Positions 1 to 8,741 of a stretch of DNA of 64,000 bases are shown piece by piece; within the stretch, counting starts at the first letter, position 1, and each line of letters opens with the position of its first letter. Position numbers and translations under genes: made by a program. The stretch is from JBBKWH01 sp037968855 (GTDB taxonomy: Bacteria > Pseudomonadota > Gammaproteobacteria > Pseudomonadales > Moraxellaceae). Location: positions 41,180 to 105,179 of the forward strand of contig JBBKWH010000098.1 in the NCBI GenBank assembly GCA_037968855.1. The letters run 5' to 3'. The notes under the pieces are model-generated. The model did no database searches, was not told where the DNA came from, and saw only the letters and a program-made list of their open reading frames with translations.

Positions 1-914
1 CGTATTGGAGAGCGATGGCAGTGGTCGTCTCCAAGTCAAAATGGGCTGCGCCCTGCACACGATCCATCACATGCAAATAATAGGGTAATACACCTGCGTC
101 AAACAATCGATAGCTTAAATCTGTGAGCACATCCGCTTGATCATTGATCCCTTTGAGCAAAACGGTCTGATTGAGCAAGAACATACCACTTTCGCGGCAA
201 CGCTGCAAAACTCGTGCTGTATGACTGTCGATTTCGTTTGGATGATTGGCGTGGATCACTAATACCACTTTTAGACGGCTGCTGGCGAGTCGTTCGATTA
301 AGGCATCGTCTAGTCTGTCGGGTAGAACCACCGGTAGACGAGAGTGAATACGCAGTGTGTTTAATTGATCTAAAGACTCGAGGCGATCTAACCAGTCAAA
401 AAAACGACGGTTAGAGACGCTGAGTGGATCGCCGCCACTTAAGATAACTTCATGAACATCACGGTTGTTTTGAATATAGCTTTGAATCCGCGGCCAGTCT
501 TCGCTGCGGGGAAGGTTGTCTTGATACGGAAAGTGCCGCCGAAAGCAGTAGCGGCAATGAATCGCACACGCACCTGTGAGTGTCAGTAATAAACGGCTTT
601 TATATTTGTGTAGCACGCCAGCCGTGGCATTGGCGGCTTGTTCACCTAAAGGATCTAAAGAAAAGCGGGCATCGTGCTCGAGTTCTAGGTGGAGTGGTAG
701 CACTTGTAGTAATAGCGGATCACGCGGGTTGCCAGTTTGCATGCGCCGTACGAAGGCACGAGGAACACGCAAGCCAAAGGTTTGTCCAGCAGCAATGGCA
801 CCACTCAGCAGGTCATCTGGCAGTTCCAAAAGCGTCAATAGCTCTTTGGGATCTGTAATCAGATCATTCATCTGAGCTTGCCAGTTTTGATCCGTCACCA
901 AATGGTTTATCATA
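1..914 (-). CDS. epmB: EF-P (R)-beta-lysylation protein EpmB (3' end cut by window edge)
   Basis: Radical SAM lysine 2,3-aminomutase-family enzyme. By family knowledge it makes (R)-beta-lysine, which EpmA attaches to EF-P. The frame is open from an ATG at 914 (MINHLVTDQNW) leftward to the window edge, about 304 codons, so the C-terminus is missing. The 4Fe-4S/SAM cysteine motif CAIHCRYC (CxxxCxxC) is present, followed by EVILSGGDPL, the SAM-binding GGD segment typical of KamA/EpmB. It is divergent from efp, separated by 67 bp that must hold both promoters. Its own substrate, EF-P, being the neighbour makes the EpmB assignment better than a generic lysine aminomutase. Confidence 0.93.
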
Positions 915-981
915 CCGGCACTTTGCAAAACCGCTAGTTTAGCATCCCTTGTTCGTTTCGTTGCTCTGGAGTGTGCCGGTC

Positions 982-1560
982 ATGGCCAATTTTTCCACAA
1001 ATGAATTTAAGTCCGGCCTGAAGGTCATGCTTGACGGTCATCCGTGTTCGATTATCGACAACGAGTACGTCAAGCCGGGTAAAGGACAAGCCTTTAACCG
1101 TGTCAAGCTGCGCAACCTCAAAACCGGCAAAGTGCTTGAGCAGACGTTTAAGTCGGGTGACTCACTCGAAGGTGCTGATATTGTCGATACCGATATGCAG
1201 TATCTGTATAACGATGGCGAGTACTGGCACTTTATGCAGCCGGAAACCTTTGAGCAGATTCAAGCCAATAGCGTGACCATGGCTGATGCGGCCAAATGGT
1301 TAAAAGATGACTCAAATGCGGTGTGTATTGTGACCTTGTTTAATGGTCAGCCATTGGTGGTGAGTGCGCCTAACTTTGTCACCTTGAAAATTGTTGAGAC
1401 TGATCCGGGTGTCCGTGGTGATACGTCTGGCGGTGGTGGCAAACCAGCCAAGCTCGAAACCGGCGCTGTGGTACGTGTACCATTGTTTGTACAGACGGAT
1501 GAAGTGATTAAGGTTGATACTCGTACTGGCGAATACATGAGCCGTGTGGGCAAAGAATGA
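982..1560 (+). CDS. efp: Translation elongation factor P
   Basis: Ribosome-associated factor that relieves stalling at polyproline motifs. The product is 192 residues, starts MANFSTNEFKSG and has the KOW-like N-terminal domain and two OB-fold domains. Lys34 lies in the loop YVKPGKGQAF, the site that EpmA/EpmB modify with beta-lysine. The C-terminal region GGGGKPAKLETGAVVRVPLF is the usual EF-P signature. The ATG at 982 is preferred over upstream in-frame starts because it has GGAG ten bases upstream and begins the conserved MAN sequence. Divergent from epmB and followed by an intrinsic terminator. Confidence 0.98.
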   Translation: MANFSTNEFKSGLKVMLDGHPCSIIDNEYVKPGKGQAFNRVKLRNLKTGKVLEQTFKSGDSLEGADIVDTDMQYLYNDGEYWHFMQPETFEQIQANSVTMADAAKWLKDDSNAVCIVTLFNGQPLVVSAPNFVTLKIVETDPGVRGDTSGGGGKPAKLETGAVVRVPLFVQTDEVIKVDTRTGEYMSRVGKE

Positions 1561-1585
1561 TTGACCTGAGTACAGGCCAATAAAT

Positions 1586-1613
1586 AAAAAACCGCCCGAG
1601 TGGCGGTTTTTTT
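1586..1613 (+). terminator. Intrinsic terminator of efp
   Basis: ACCGCC / GGCGGT hairpin with a CGAGT loop, flanked by an A-run and followed by seven T, 25 bases after the efp stop. The A-run makes it potentially bidirectional. Confidence 0.9.
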
Positions 1614-1763
1614 GTGGCATATCGGTAGGCAAGGTGGTGATTAGATACGCAGTCACTCTTGAAATCGGCGCGTGGCTTACGCATGTTGCTGATTAGGCAT
1701 GGATGGATAGAGAGGGATTATGACAAAAGCAGCTATGACCCCCGCACAATATAGGATGATGAT

Positions 1764-2777
1764 ATGACTGCAACCATTTCTCAGGGTAGCAACTCGCAAG
1801 GTAGCAACGCACAACATTCGACCCAAGCGGTCGATGCGGTCAGTAAGGCGCAACCGTTGCTCACACACTTGCTAAAAACCCTTAGCCATATCGTATTGGA
1901 TAAGCCGCAGCAAATTAAGCTATCGGTGGCGTGCTTGCTGGCTGGTGGGCATTTGTTGCTACAAGACTTACCCGGTATGGGAAAAACTACCTTGGCAGAG
2001 AGTCTGTCACGCTCGTTAGGGTTGGATTATCGGCGGGTGCAATTTACCAGTGATATGTTGCCTGCTGATATTTTGGGCTTATCGATTTTTAACAGCGAAA
2101 AACAACAGTTTGATTTTCGGGCAGGGCCGATTTTTACTCAGATTTTATTGGCAGACGAAATTAATCGCTCTAGCCCAAAAACGCAAAGCGCGTTACTTGA
2201 GGCCATGGAGGAGCGGCAGGTATCGCAAGACGGGGTCACTCGCGCGTTGCCACAGCCGTTCTTTGTGATTGCCACGCAAAACCCGCTACAACAATCTGGC
2301 GTGTATCCGCTGCCTGAGTCGCAGCTTGATCGTTTTTTGATGTGTTTGTCCTTGGGCTATCCGTCGGAGCAGGCCGAGCGTGATTTGTTGCTGGGTGTGG
2401 ATCGACGGCAGTTATTGGCTCAGTTAAAGCCAGTGTTAAATACCGAAAAGTTGCTGACATGGCAGGCGGCAGTTGGTCATTTGCATGTGGCGGAGCCAGT
2501 GCTGGATTATTTGCAGCGTTTGGTGGCCAAAAGTCGTGAGTCTCGACAGCATGCGGGGTTATCAACTCGTGGTGTGTTGGCGCTTAAGCGGGCGGCGCAG
2601 GCTTATGCCTTTGTTGAGGGACGGCATTTTGTGACCCCAGAAGACATTCAGGCGGTATTTGTGGCTGTGGCTGATCATCGTATGGGTGGTGGTATGGGCG
2701 CGCGTTTGGGTGGGGTCGGTCAGGCAGATCAATCGCCAGCACAGAGCATTGTGTCGACTGTTGCTGTGTTGGTTTAA
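1764..2777 (+). CDS. MoxR-family AAA+ ATPase
   Basis: 337-residue AAA+ ATPase of the MoxR branch. Walker A is LPGMGKTT (about residues 69-76), Walker B ILLADEI (127-133), and sensor 1 IATQNP follows (169-174), with the ESQLDRF arginine-finger segment after it. In this family the ATPase is thought to act as a chaperone-like factor on partner proteins encoded next door. Here it is the first gene of a three-gene operon with a DUF58 protein and a membrane transglutaminase, the standard MoxR/DUF58/TgpA arrangement. The N-terminus contains two GSN-type Ser/Asn repeats and may be disordered. The exact client is unknown. Confidence 0.93.
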   Translation: MTATISQGSNSQGSNAQHSTQAVDAVSKAQPLLTHLLKTLSHIVLDKPQQIKLSVACLLAGGHLLLQDLPGMGKTTLAESLSRSLGLDYRRVQFTSDMLPADILGLSIFNSEKQQFDFRAGPIFTQILLADEINRSSPKTQSALLEAMEERQVSQDGVTRALPQPFFVIATQNPLQQSGVYPLPESQLDRFLMCLSLGYPSEQAERDLLLGVDRRQLLAQLKPVLNTEKLLTWQAAVGHLHVAEPVLDYLQRLVAKSRESRQHAGLSTRGVLALKRAAQAYAFVEGRHFVTPEDIQAVFVAVADHRMGGGMGARLGGVGQADQSPAQSIVSTVAVLV

Positions 2778-2782
2778 GTCTA

Positions 2783-3736
2783 ATGGCCTTGTTTAAACGG
2801 ATTCAAAACAGTGATCGTGTGCAGCGATGGATGTCTGGCCGTTTGCCACGTACCCGAGGTTTAACGCTGACCCAACGGCAGATTTTTATTTTTTTGACAG
2901 GCGAGGGAGTGTTATTTGCGGTGTTGCTGCTGGTGACCTTTATTGCCGGTATTAACTATGCCAATAACCTTGTGCTTGGGATGAGCTTTTTTTTGGGTAG
3001 TGTGTTGATTGTGACGATTCATCATACTTTTGCCCATTTGTCTGGCTTGCAGGTTGAGGTGGTGGATGTCTCAGATAGCGAGGTCGATGGACAGTCACAG
3101 TATCGGATTCGCTTGGCACCAACCGGTCGGCGGCCACATTTACAGTTGCGTTTATCTTGGCAAGGTCAGACCCAGATGATCGAGGTGTTGGCTGAATCTA
3201 AGGTGATTAGCATGACCTTGCAGACACCCACGCGTGGCAAAATTTTGCCAGAACGTTTAACCATTTCGACGGTGTACCCACTGGGTCTGCTGCGTGCGTG
3301 GACCTATGTCTACTTTGATCAACCGATTTGGGTGGTGCCCAAGCCATTGGCCAATCAATTGCCTAGCTCACACGCGCACTCGAGTGAAGATGATGCCGCT
3401 GCGGAGAGAGTGGTGGGTCAGGATGAGTTTGAGGAGTTGCGTGAGTTTGTGGCTGGTGAGTCGATGGCGCGAATCTCGTGGCGACATCTGGCACGTGGTC
3501 AAGGGTTGTTGTCCAAGCAGTTTTCGGATGCGCGTGGTCGTGAGCAGTTGCTGGATTATGGTCAAATGGCTGGCCCAGATCATGAGTCGCGTCTATCGCA
3601 AATGGCCTATTGGGTGCAACGGCTAGATCAGGCGCAAGTCGCCTATGCTTTGCGGCTACCCAGTGCACAACTTGAGGTTGGTCTAGGTGCAATCCATCGC
3701 CAACGTGCGTTGCGTTTGTTGGCGGAGCAACCGTAA
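2783..3736 (+). CDS. DUF58 domain membrane protein
   Basis: 317 residues. Two hydrophobic segments near residues 33-80 (FLTGEGVLFAVLLLVTFI and VLGMSFFLGSVLIVTI) anchor the protein. The cytoplasmic C-terminal half holds the DUF58 (vWA-like) signature RISWRHLARGQGLLSKQF. Function is unproven, but the gene sits five bases after the MoxR gene and ends in a TAATG overlap with the transglutaminase gene, so the three are translationally coupled and probably act as one complex. Confidence 0.9.
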   Translation: MALFKRIQNSDRVQRWMSGRLPRTRGLTLTQRQIFIFLTGEGVLFAVLLLVTFIAGINYANNLVLGMSFFLGSVLIVTIHHTFAHLSGLQVEVVDVSDSEVDGQSQYRIRLAPTGRRPHLQLRLSWQGQTQMIEVLAESKVISMTLQTPTRGKILPERLTISTVYPLGLLRAWTYVYFDQPIWVVPKPLANQLPSSHAHSSEDDAAAERVVGQDEFEELREFVAGESMARISWRHLARGQGLLSKQFSDARGREQLLDYGQMAGPDHESRLSQMAYWVQRLDQAQVAYALRLPSAQLEVGLGAIHRQRALRLLAEQP

Positions 3737-5787
3737 TGGACCAGGATAAGCGTTTCGGTTTTTGGCCATTGTCTGGTCGTGATTTGTTGATGTTAATGCA
3801 GTTGTTGGTGATTGTGCCGCACGCTGGTCATTTGCCCGTTTGGTTGATTGCGATTGGTGTGGGTGTGGTTATGACGCAGCTAAGTCTGTTGCGTCGACGG
3901 TTGGGCTTGGCCCACCGATGGGTTGAGCGCAGCATCCAACTGTTGATTTTTTTTGGTGGGGTTGCTGGTGCTTATGTGAGCTATCGCAGTAGCTTGGGCT
4001 TAGAGTTTTATACGTCATTTTTGCTGTTGTGCTTGATCGCCAAATTGATGGAAGTAAAGGCTCGGCGGGATGTGTATGTGGTGTTGACCTTGGCCTTGTT
4101 TGTCACCGCCAGTTTGTTTTTGTTTAGCCAAAGTTTATCGACGGGACTATGGGCCTTTGCCGCAGTATTGGGTGTGCTGTATGCCATGATTGCCGAAAAT
4201 GATGAGCATACAGGCGTGGGTCGGACACGCTCGTTGTTATTGATTTGCGCGCAAGCAGTGCCCTTGCTGATTATTCTGTTTTTGTTTTTTCCTCGATTGC
4301 CGCCTTTATGGTCGATTAAGGCGGCTGGTGGTGCAGGCAAAACCGGCATGAGTGAGAGCATGTCACCCGGTGATCTGGCCAGTTTGGGGCAGTCTACTGA
4401 GTTGGCATTTCGGGCAATCTTTGCCAAAGGTCAAACTCCGCCAAAATCGCAGTTGTATTGGCGCGGCTTGGTATTGAGCAGTTTTGATGGACGTACGTGG
4501 ACGCAGGCAACATCCCCTTCATCCAATGCAATGAACTATTGGGCAGGGCAAGACCTACCCCAGTGGCTACAACAATCGATCACGCTCAACAGCCAAACGC
4601 CAACAGAATATAAAATTATCATGCAACCTACGCAGCGCGAATGGTTATTTAGCCTAAGTCTTGCGATTCCGAAAACCCGTGGCACAGCCCTCACACGTGA
4701 CTATGTGGTGCAAAGTAACTCGGCGATTAGTGATCGACAAACCATCGAATTACTACGTTTTGATGCAAAAACCATTGATATGAATTTATCTGCTCAGGTA
4801 TTGCAACAAAGCTTGCAGTTGCCAACAGGCAGTAATCCGCAGGCGAGAGAGTTTGCTACTGCATTATTCGCTCGAATGAATGGTGATCCAGAGCGTTATG
4901 CACAAGCGGTAATGGGATGGATACGGCAACAAAATTTTGCCTATACCTTGGAGCCACCTAGGTTAAGTGGGCAGCGGATTGACCAATTTTTGTTTCAGAC
5001 TCGACGTGGGTTTTGTGAGCATTACTCATCGGCATTTACCTTCTTGATGCGGGCTGCCGGTGTGCCTGCACGTGTGGTGGTGGGCTATCAAGGCGGTACA
5101 ACGGGCCGTGATAAAGAGAGTTTGGTGATTCGGCAGATGGATGCCCATGCGTGGACCGAAGTGTGGCTGGCTGGTCGTGGTTGGGTGCGCTTTGATCCCA
5201 CTGCGGCGATTGCACCGGAGCGGATTGAGCGCGGCATGAACCAACTCACCCAAGACAATAGTGCCTTGTTTGGCGAAGGCGCTGCGGCGCAACTGCGTTA
5301 CAACCAATTCAAACTGTTGGGCCAAGTACGCGAATGGGCCGATTATGCGGACTATCTCTGGCAGCGCGATGTTGTGGGTTTTGATCAAGACAAACAAAGC
5401 AATAAGCTGTTTGAGTGGTTAGGCATTCGGTCAATGACTGCGCAATTGTTGACCATGTTTGGCCTGTTTGCCACCGTAGTCGCCCTGATTGTAGGCGTGA
5501 TCTGGTGGCGACGACGCAAACAATGGCACCCAATTGATTTGCCCATTGTGATTTTATCCAAACGTTTGGCCAAGCAAGGCTTGTCGCGTGAGTCTCATGA
5601 GGGTGTGCTGACTTGGCTTGAGCGATTGGCCACTGAGCCTGTGTATCGATCACATGCCGAGCAAGTGGCTCATGTCTATCAACAATTGCGTTATGCCGAG
5701 CAAGTAGATGATCAATTGTTGTCGACCTTGCAGCAGTTGGTTAATCGTTGGCCGGTTGGTGCAAAAAAATCAATAAAGTCTGCATAG
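3736..5787 (+). CDS. Membrane transglutaminase-like protein (DUF3488/TGc, TgpA family)
   Basis: 683 residues. The N-terminal 195 residues form a bundle of membrane helices (DUF3488-type), followed by a large periplasmic region with a transglutaminase-core domain. The catalytic triad is visible as Cys427 (RRGFCEHYSSAF), His471 (MDAHAWTEVW) and Asp487 (VRFDPTAA). A last membrane helix (about 555-590, ending WWRRRK) precedes a cytoplasmic tail. The best studied relative is Pseudomonas TgpA, an essential envelope protein. Start ATG overlaps the stop of the DUF58 gene. The substrate is unknown. Confidence 0.92.
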   Translation: MDQDKRFGFWPLSGRDLLMLMQLLVIVPHAGHLPVWLIAIGVGVVMTQLSLLRRRLGLAHRWVERSIQLLIFFGGVAGAYVSYRSSLGLEFYTSFLLLCLIAKLMEVKARRDVYVVLTLALFVTASLFLFSQSLSTGLWAFAAVLGVLYAMIAENDEHTGVGRTRSLLLICAQAVPLLIILFLFFPRLPPLWSIKAAGGAGKTGMSESMSPGDLASLGQSTELAFRAIFAKGQTPPKSQLYWRGLVLSSFDGRTWTQATSPSSNAMNYWAGQDLPQWLQQSITLNSQTPTEYKIIMQPTQREWLFSLSLAIPKTRGTALTRDYVVQSNSAISDRQTIELLRFDAKTIDMNLSAQVLQQSLQLPTGSNPQAREFATALFARMNGDPERYAQAVMGWIRQQNFAYTLEPPRLSGQRIDQFLFQTRRGFCEHYSSAFTFLMRAAGVPARVVVGYQGGTTGRDKESLVIRQMDAHAWTEVWLAGRGWVRFDPTAAIAPERIERGMNQLTQDNSALFGEGAAAQLRYNQFKLLGQVREWADYADYLWQRDVVGFDQDKQSNKLFEWLGIRSMTAQLLTMFGLFATVVALIVGVIWWRRRKQWHPIDLPIVILSKRLAKQGLSRESHEGVLTWLERLATEPVYRSHAEQVAHVYQQLRYAEQVDDQLLSTLQQLVNRWPVGAKKSIKSA

Positions 5788-5832
5788 GGGCTTGCCAGTG
5801 AGATTTTTTCTGATAATATGTCGCTCCACAGC

Positions 5833-5909
5833 AGGCGCATAGCTCAGTTGGTTAGAGCACCACCTTGACATGGTGGGGGTCGCTAGTTCGAATCTAGTTG
5901 CGCCTACCA
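5833..5909 (+). tRNA. tRNA-Val(GAC)
   Basis: 77 nt with an encoded CCA. Acceptor stem AGGCGCA / TGCGCCT, D-loop AGTTGGTTA, anticodon stem CCACC / GGTGG with loop TTGACAT (anticodon GAC), T-arm GTTCGAATC. The 3' 48 bases are repeated at 61871, the far end of the prophage. This gene is therefore the integration target, and the prophage has restored its 3' end. Confidence 0.97.
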
Positions 5910-5921
5910 CATTCTGTTGTA
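5862..5921 (+). repeat. attL: 60-bp core repeat in tRNA-Val
   Basis: Identical over 60 bp to 61871-61930. The match starts in the anticodon stem and continues 12 bp beyond the CCA (CATTCTGTTGTA). The flanking bases (C before, C after; A before, A after at the other copy) end the match exactly. Such a tRNA-spanning direct repeat is the expected attL/attR footprint of a tyrosine integrase. Confidence 0.95.
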
Positions 5922-5924
5922 CAG

Positions 5925-5960
5925 AAACCCGTTTAGAATCAACTTCTAAGCGGGTTTTTT
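5925..5960 (+). terminator. Terminator downstream of tRNA-Val
   Basis: 14-bp hairpin (AAACCCGTTTAGAA / TTCTAAGCGGGTTT, one G-U pair) followed by a T-run. It lies just inside the prophage and so would be phage-supplied. A different hairpin occupies the same position after the other att copy (61936). Confidence 0.85.
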
Positions 5961-6064
5961 GTTGGTTTTTCGGCCTTAAAACCACGCTTATTTCACTTCT
6001 GTTTTCCGCCTAAAATTGGATGCTTTTGTCATTTTGGATGAAAAATGGCGAAAATGAATTAAAC

Positions 6065-6084
6065 TTTACGCCAGGATTACGCCA
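6065..6084 (+). other. Candidate integrase arm-type sites
   Basis: Two direct copies of TTACGCCA (TTTACGCCA at 6065, ATTACGCCA at 6076) just upstream of int. A third copy, ATTACGCCA, is at 61825-61833 just inside attR, and TTTCCGCC occurs on both sides (about 6003 and 61814). Placement beside both att copies suits Int arm binding; this is inference only. Confidence 0.35.
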
Positions 6085-6099
6085 AGATTTTGTCAAAAA

Positions 6100-7116
6100 A
6101 TGAAGATACCAAAACCTCGCCAACGTGGAGAATCTTGGCGTATTGAGATGATGTTAGACGGTAAACGGATTAGTTGTACCCGTGACACACCCAAAGAGTG
6201 TGAGCAATGGGCAGCCATCAAAATTCTTGAGGCTAAGACAGCGGACAAGTCAAAGCAGCAGGGTGTTAAGCAGCACTATCCATTGTCGGCCTTGATGATC
6301 AATTACTACATGCAGATAGGACAGCACAAGAAAAGCAAGCAATACATCAAAGAGCAATTTGCGACATTCAACGACAGGTACCCTGAGCTATCGTCGGCCA
6401 GCATCCATGACATTACACCCCAGATGCTGACCAACTGGCGTAACAGTCGCTTGCGTTCGGTTACCGCTGGCACTGTGCTACGCGAGATGAGCTTGTTGTC
6501 AGCAGTCTTTAGCTTTGCTCAAAAAGAGTTGTTCTTGATCGATAGCAATCCATTTGTGTTGGTATCAAAGCCCAAGCAGCCAAAGGCACGTTGTCGGCGC
6601 ATACCACAGACAGATATTGATGCACTTATGAAAGGGCTGGAATATGAGGTGGGTACGGTACCAACTGAGCCACGCCACTATGTAGCATGGTGTTTCTTGT
6701 TTGCGATTGAGACTGCCATGCGGCAAGGTGAGATTCTGAGTATTACTCGATCCAACATCCACGATGACTATATTCATCTGCCGGATACTAAGAATGGTGA
6801 TTCACGCGATGTACCACTACTGGGTAGCGCGATTGAGCTTTTAAAATTGATTGACCATGATGGCGATGTGCTGATTCCGCACAATTCCAATAGCTTTAAA
6901 AAAGCATGGCAGCGGGGCATCAATAAAACTGGGCTTGATGATTTGCACTTCCATGACACCAGACACGAGGCGATCACTCGATTGGTCAAATTACGGAAGG
7001 TGCCGATTGAGATCCTGATGAAGATCACGGGGCATAAAACCCCGTCTGTTTTGATCAATACTTACTATAACCCTACCGCCAGCGAGATCAGCCAAATGCT
7101 GAACTCGCTTAGTTGA
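6100..7116 (+). CDS. int: Prophage tyrosine integrase
   Basis: 338-residue tyrosine recombinase that would insert and excise the prophage at tRNA-Val. Catalytic residues are visible: Arg208 (TAMRQGEI), His285-x-x-Arg288 (FHDTRHEA), His312 (TGHKT) and nucleophile Tyr322 (NTYYNP). The N-terminal part is the arm-binding and core-binding region. The gene lies 178 bp from attL and points away from it. Its last 8 bases overlap the end of the convergent leftward operon, with no terminator between, so readthrough antisense transcription across int is expected when the leftward operon is on. Confidence 0.96.
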   Translation: MKIPKPRQRGESWRIEMMLDGKRISCTRDTPKECEQWAAIKILEAKTADKSKQQGVKQHYPLSALMINYYMQIGQHKKSKQYIKEQFATFNDRYPELSSASIHDITPQMLTNWRNSRLRSVTAGTVLREMSLLSAVFSFAQKELFLIDSNPFVLVSKPKQPKARCRRIPQTDIDALMKGLEYEVGTVPTEPRHYVAWCFLFAIETAMRQGEILSITRSNIHDDYIHLPDTKNGDSRDVPLLGSAIELLKLIDHDGDVLIPHNSNSFKKAWQRGINKTGLDDLHFHDTRHEAITRLVKLRKVPIEILMKITGHKTPSVLINTYYNPTASEISQMLNSLS

Positions 7117-7402
7117 GGCGTTTACGGCCACGACGTGGAGCAGTTTCTCCACCCAAGATTGCCATGGCAAACTTCGCTTCATATAGGTGCTTGCCAGCTG
7201 AGCCTTTGTTGTGACCCTCTAGGCGAGCAATGATGGTTGAGCGTGATAGGCCATATCGCTCAACGAGCCATGCAACGCCTACACGTTCGGGTATATCTTC
7301 GGCTTTTAGCGCCACGACCTTTGCGCCACCAATCAACTGCCCAAGATATACACTTGGTGGCGTATCTCCCTCGACAGTGATCGTATATTTATAGGCTCCC
7401 AT
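7109..7402 (-). CDS. Small HTH-like protein at end of leftward operon; Xis/directionality-factor candidate
   Basis: 97 residues from the ATG at 7402, chosen over a longer upstream reading because it has a perfect AAGGAGG seven to ten bases before it. The segment VAWLVERYGLSRSTIIARL looks like a helix-turn-helix, followed by a basic tail (PRRGRKRLN). It is the last gene of the leftward early operon and ends in a tail-to-tail overlap with int, the position where phages often place the excisionase. The role is inferred from position and HTH only. Confidence 0.6.
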   Translation of the reverse strand: MGAYKYTITVEGDTPPSVYLGQLIGGAKVVALKAEDIPERVGVAWLVERYGLSRSTIIARLEGHNKGSAGKHLYEAKFAMAILGGETAPRRGRKRLN

Positions 7403-7619
7403 TAAGAACCTCCTTAAATGAGTTGCATGTAGGGCAAGGCACACCGCGTCGGCCTTCAGTAGTGCTTGCTGCCAGCCATTCATCAAAACCACACTTCTGG
7501 CAGACAAAGTGACAAGCTGGGCGACCATCAGGGAAGCTCCCGTGGTCATCGGCATGGGCCAACACACGAGACTTGGCGCGTGGTGGCTTGAGTTCTGGGA
7601 ATAGGTCTTGTCGTTTCAT
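7389..7619 (-). CDS. Small zinc-ribbon-like protein
   Basis: 76 residues starting MKRQDLFPELKPPRA. Contains CQKCGFDEW and, about 20 residues later, CPTCN: two CxxC pairs that could bind one zinc ion. Its 3' end overlaps the next gene by 14 bases and its start overlaps the upstream gene (ATGA type). Function unknown; similar small Zn-ribbon proteins are common in phage early operons. Confidence 0.7.
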   Translation of the reverse strand: MKRQDLFPELKPPRAKSRVLAHADDHGSFPDGRPACHFVCQKCGFDEWLAASTTEGRRGVPCPTCNSFKEVLNGSL

Positions 7620-7918
7620 GATGGGACAATCACCTTTACAATTGGCATGGGCTGATAGCGCAAACCATTGCCAAACCCACTAAAAAACTTTAATTGATCT
7701 TCAAACTTGCGGTTTTCATACGCATCGAGTTGTCCGGTGGTCTTGAGTTTTTGCAGTGCTCGACGCTCCCGCTTTGCTTGGGCCGCTGCCATCCGGTCAA
7801 GATCGACTTGACTCATTGGATTGGCTGGCTTTGCAGGTTCGTGCAGCAGATCAAGGTCACGCTCAAGCAGTGGGCTGCTTGTTCCAATAGCGATTGCCAA
7901 AGCTAAAATCGGATTCAT
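7616..7918 (-). CDS. Hypothetical protein
   Basis: 100 residues from the ATG at 7918, which overlaps the stop of the upstream gene as ATGA. Begins MNPILALAIAIGTSSPLLER, a short hydrophobic N-terminus, followed by a charged helical middle (MAAAQAKRERRALQKLK). Not recognised. Part of the overlapping leftward operon. Confidence 0.65.
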   Translation of the reverse strand: MNPILALAIAIGTSSPLLERDLDLLHEPAKPANPMSQVDLDRMAAAQAKRERRALQKLKTTGQLDAYENRKFEDQLKFFSGFGNGLRYQPMPIVKVIVPS

Positions 7919-8169
7919 GGATTTTGCCCTCCTAGCACTACAAGACATTTTTGAATGAACTCAATCTCACCTAGATCAAGTCTGTTGTATGACTCGACCA
8001 CCCATCGTGTAGGCTTTCCACCATCGGTGACTTTTGAGAATTCACAGACCGCTTTGCCGCTTGGATAAAGCACGACAATGGTTTCCGACAGACCAATGAT
8101 TGAATCTTTGGGAATGTGCTCAAACCCAAGATTAAGATCACGAATCATCTGGGCTAATTTCTCGTTCAT
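7915..8169 (-). CDS. Hypothetical protein
   Basis: 84 residues, MNEKLAQMIRDLNLGFEHIP. Acidic and compact with no recognised motif. Both ends overlap neighbours by four bases, which supports it as a real translationally coupled gene. Confidence 0.7.
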   Translation of the reverse strand: MNEKLAQMIRDLNLGFEHIPKDSIIGLSETIVVLYPSGKAVCEFSKVTDGGKPTRWVVESYNRLDLGEIEFIQKCLVVLGGQNP

Positions 8170-8741
8170 GATTGGCCACCTTTGGCCTTGGCGATTAACG
8201 CCCGCTCAGACTCAAGTGCATTACCAGCACTCTCACGTTTGATAAGGCTGTTGCGCCAGTCAGATGCGTCAAAGCCATCACCAATAATTTGACTTTCCCC
8301 TACGGGCCACTTTTTGCACACCCAGAATGGCGCTGGTTTTTCACATACCGCTTGATCCACTTCGTAAAACCGTGCCAGACCGCATTTAGTAACAGCAGCG
8401 TATTCAGCCCAATCAGGCGCACCATCGAAAATCGACTGATCTAGGCTCTTGGGTTCTGACTGGCTTAATCGCTTAGACATCTCCATGCGCGCCAATGCGT
8501 GCGGGTTATTGTCTAGCAAGGCTTCGATTTGATGCCTTTCAGTATTTCCTGATTTAAGACGTTCGTTTTCAGCCTTCAACCGCACAATCTCAGTCCGCAG
8601 TTCAGCAAAAGCCTTATCAACTTCATCGGCGAGCATGTAGCTCCCATCATCTTCGTCAATGTAGACGGCAAGCACTTCGCAGTCGCACCCCTCATCATAT
8701 TCAGATTCAATGCGACGCCGTCCTAGGTCTGGTTTGGTCAT
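8166..8741 (-). CDS. Hypothetical protein with coiled-coil segment
   Basis: 191 residues. Acidic N-terminus, then a predicted coiled coil around residues 40-65 (AFAELRTEIVRLKAENERLK), then a C-terminal part rich in W and K (FWVCKKWPVGESQIIGDGF). Coupled to genes on both sides by four-base ATGA overlaps. Function not recognised. Confidence 0.7.
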   Translation of the reverse strand: MTKPDLGRRRIESEYDEGCDCEVLAVYIDEDDGSYMLADEVDKAFAELRTEIVRLKAENERLKSGNTERHQIEALLDNNPHALARMEMSKRLSQSEPKSLDQSIFDGAPDWAEYAAVTKCGLARFYEVDQAVCEKPAPFWVCKKWPVGESQIIGDGFDASDWRNSLIKRESAGNALESERALIAKAKGGQS

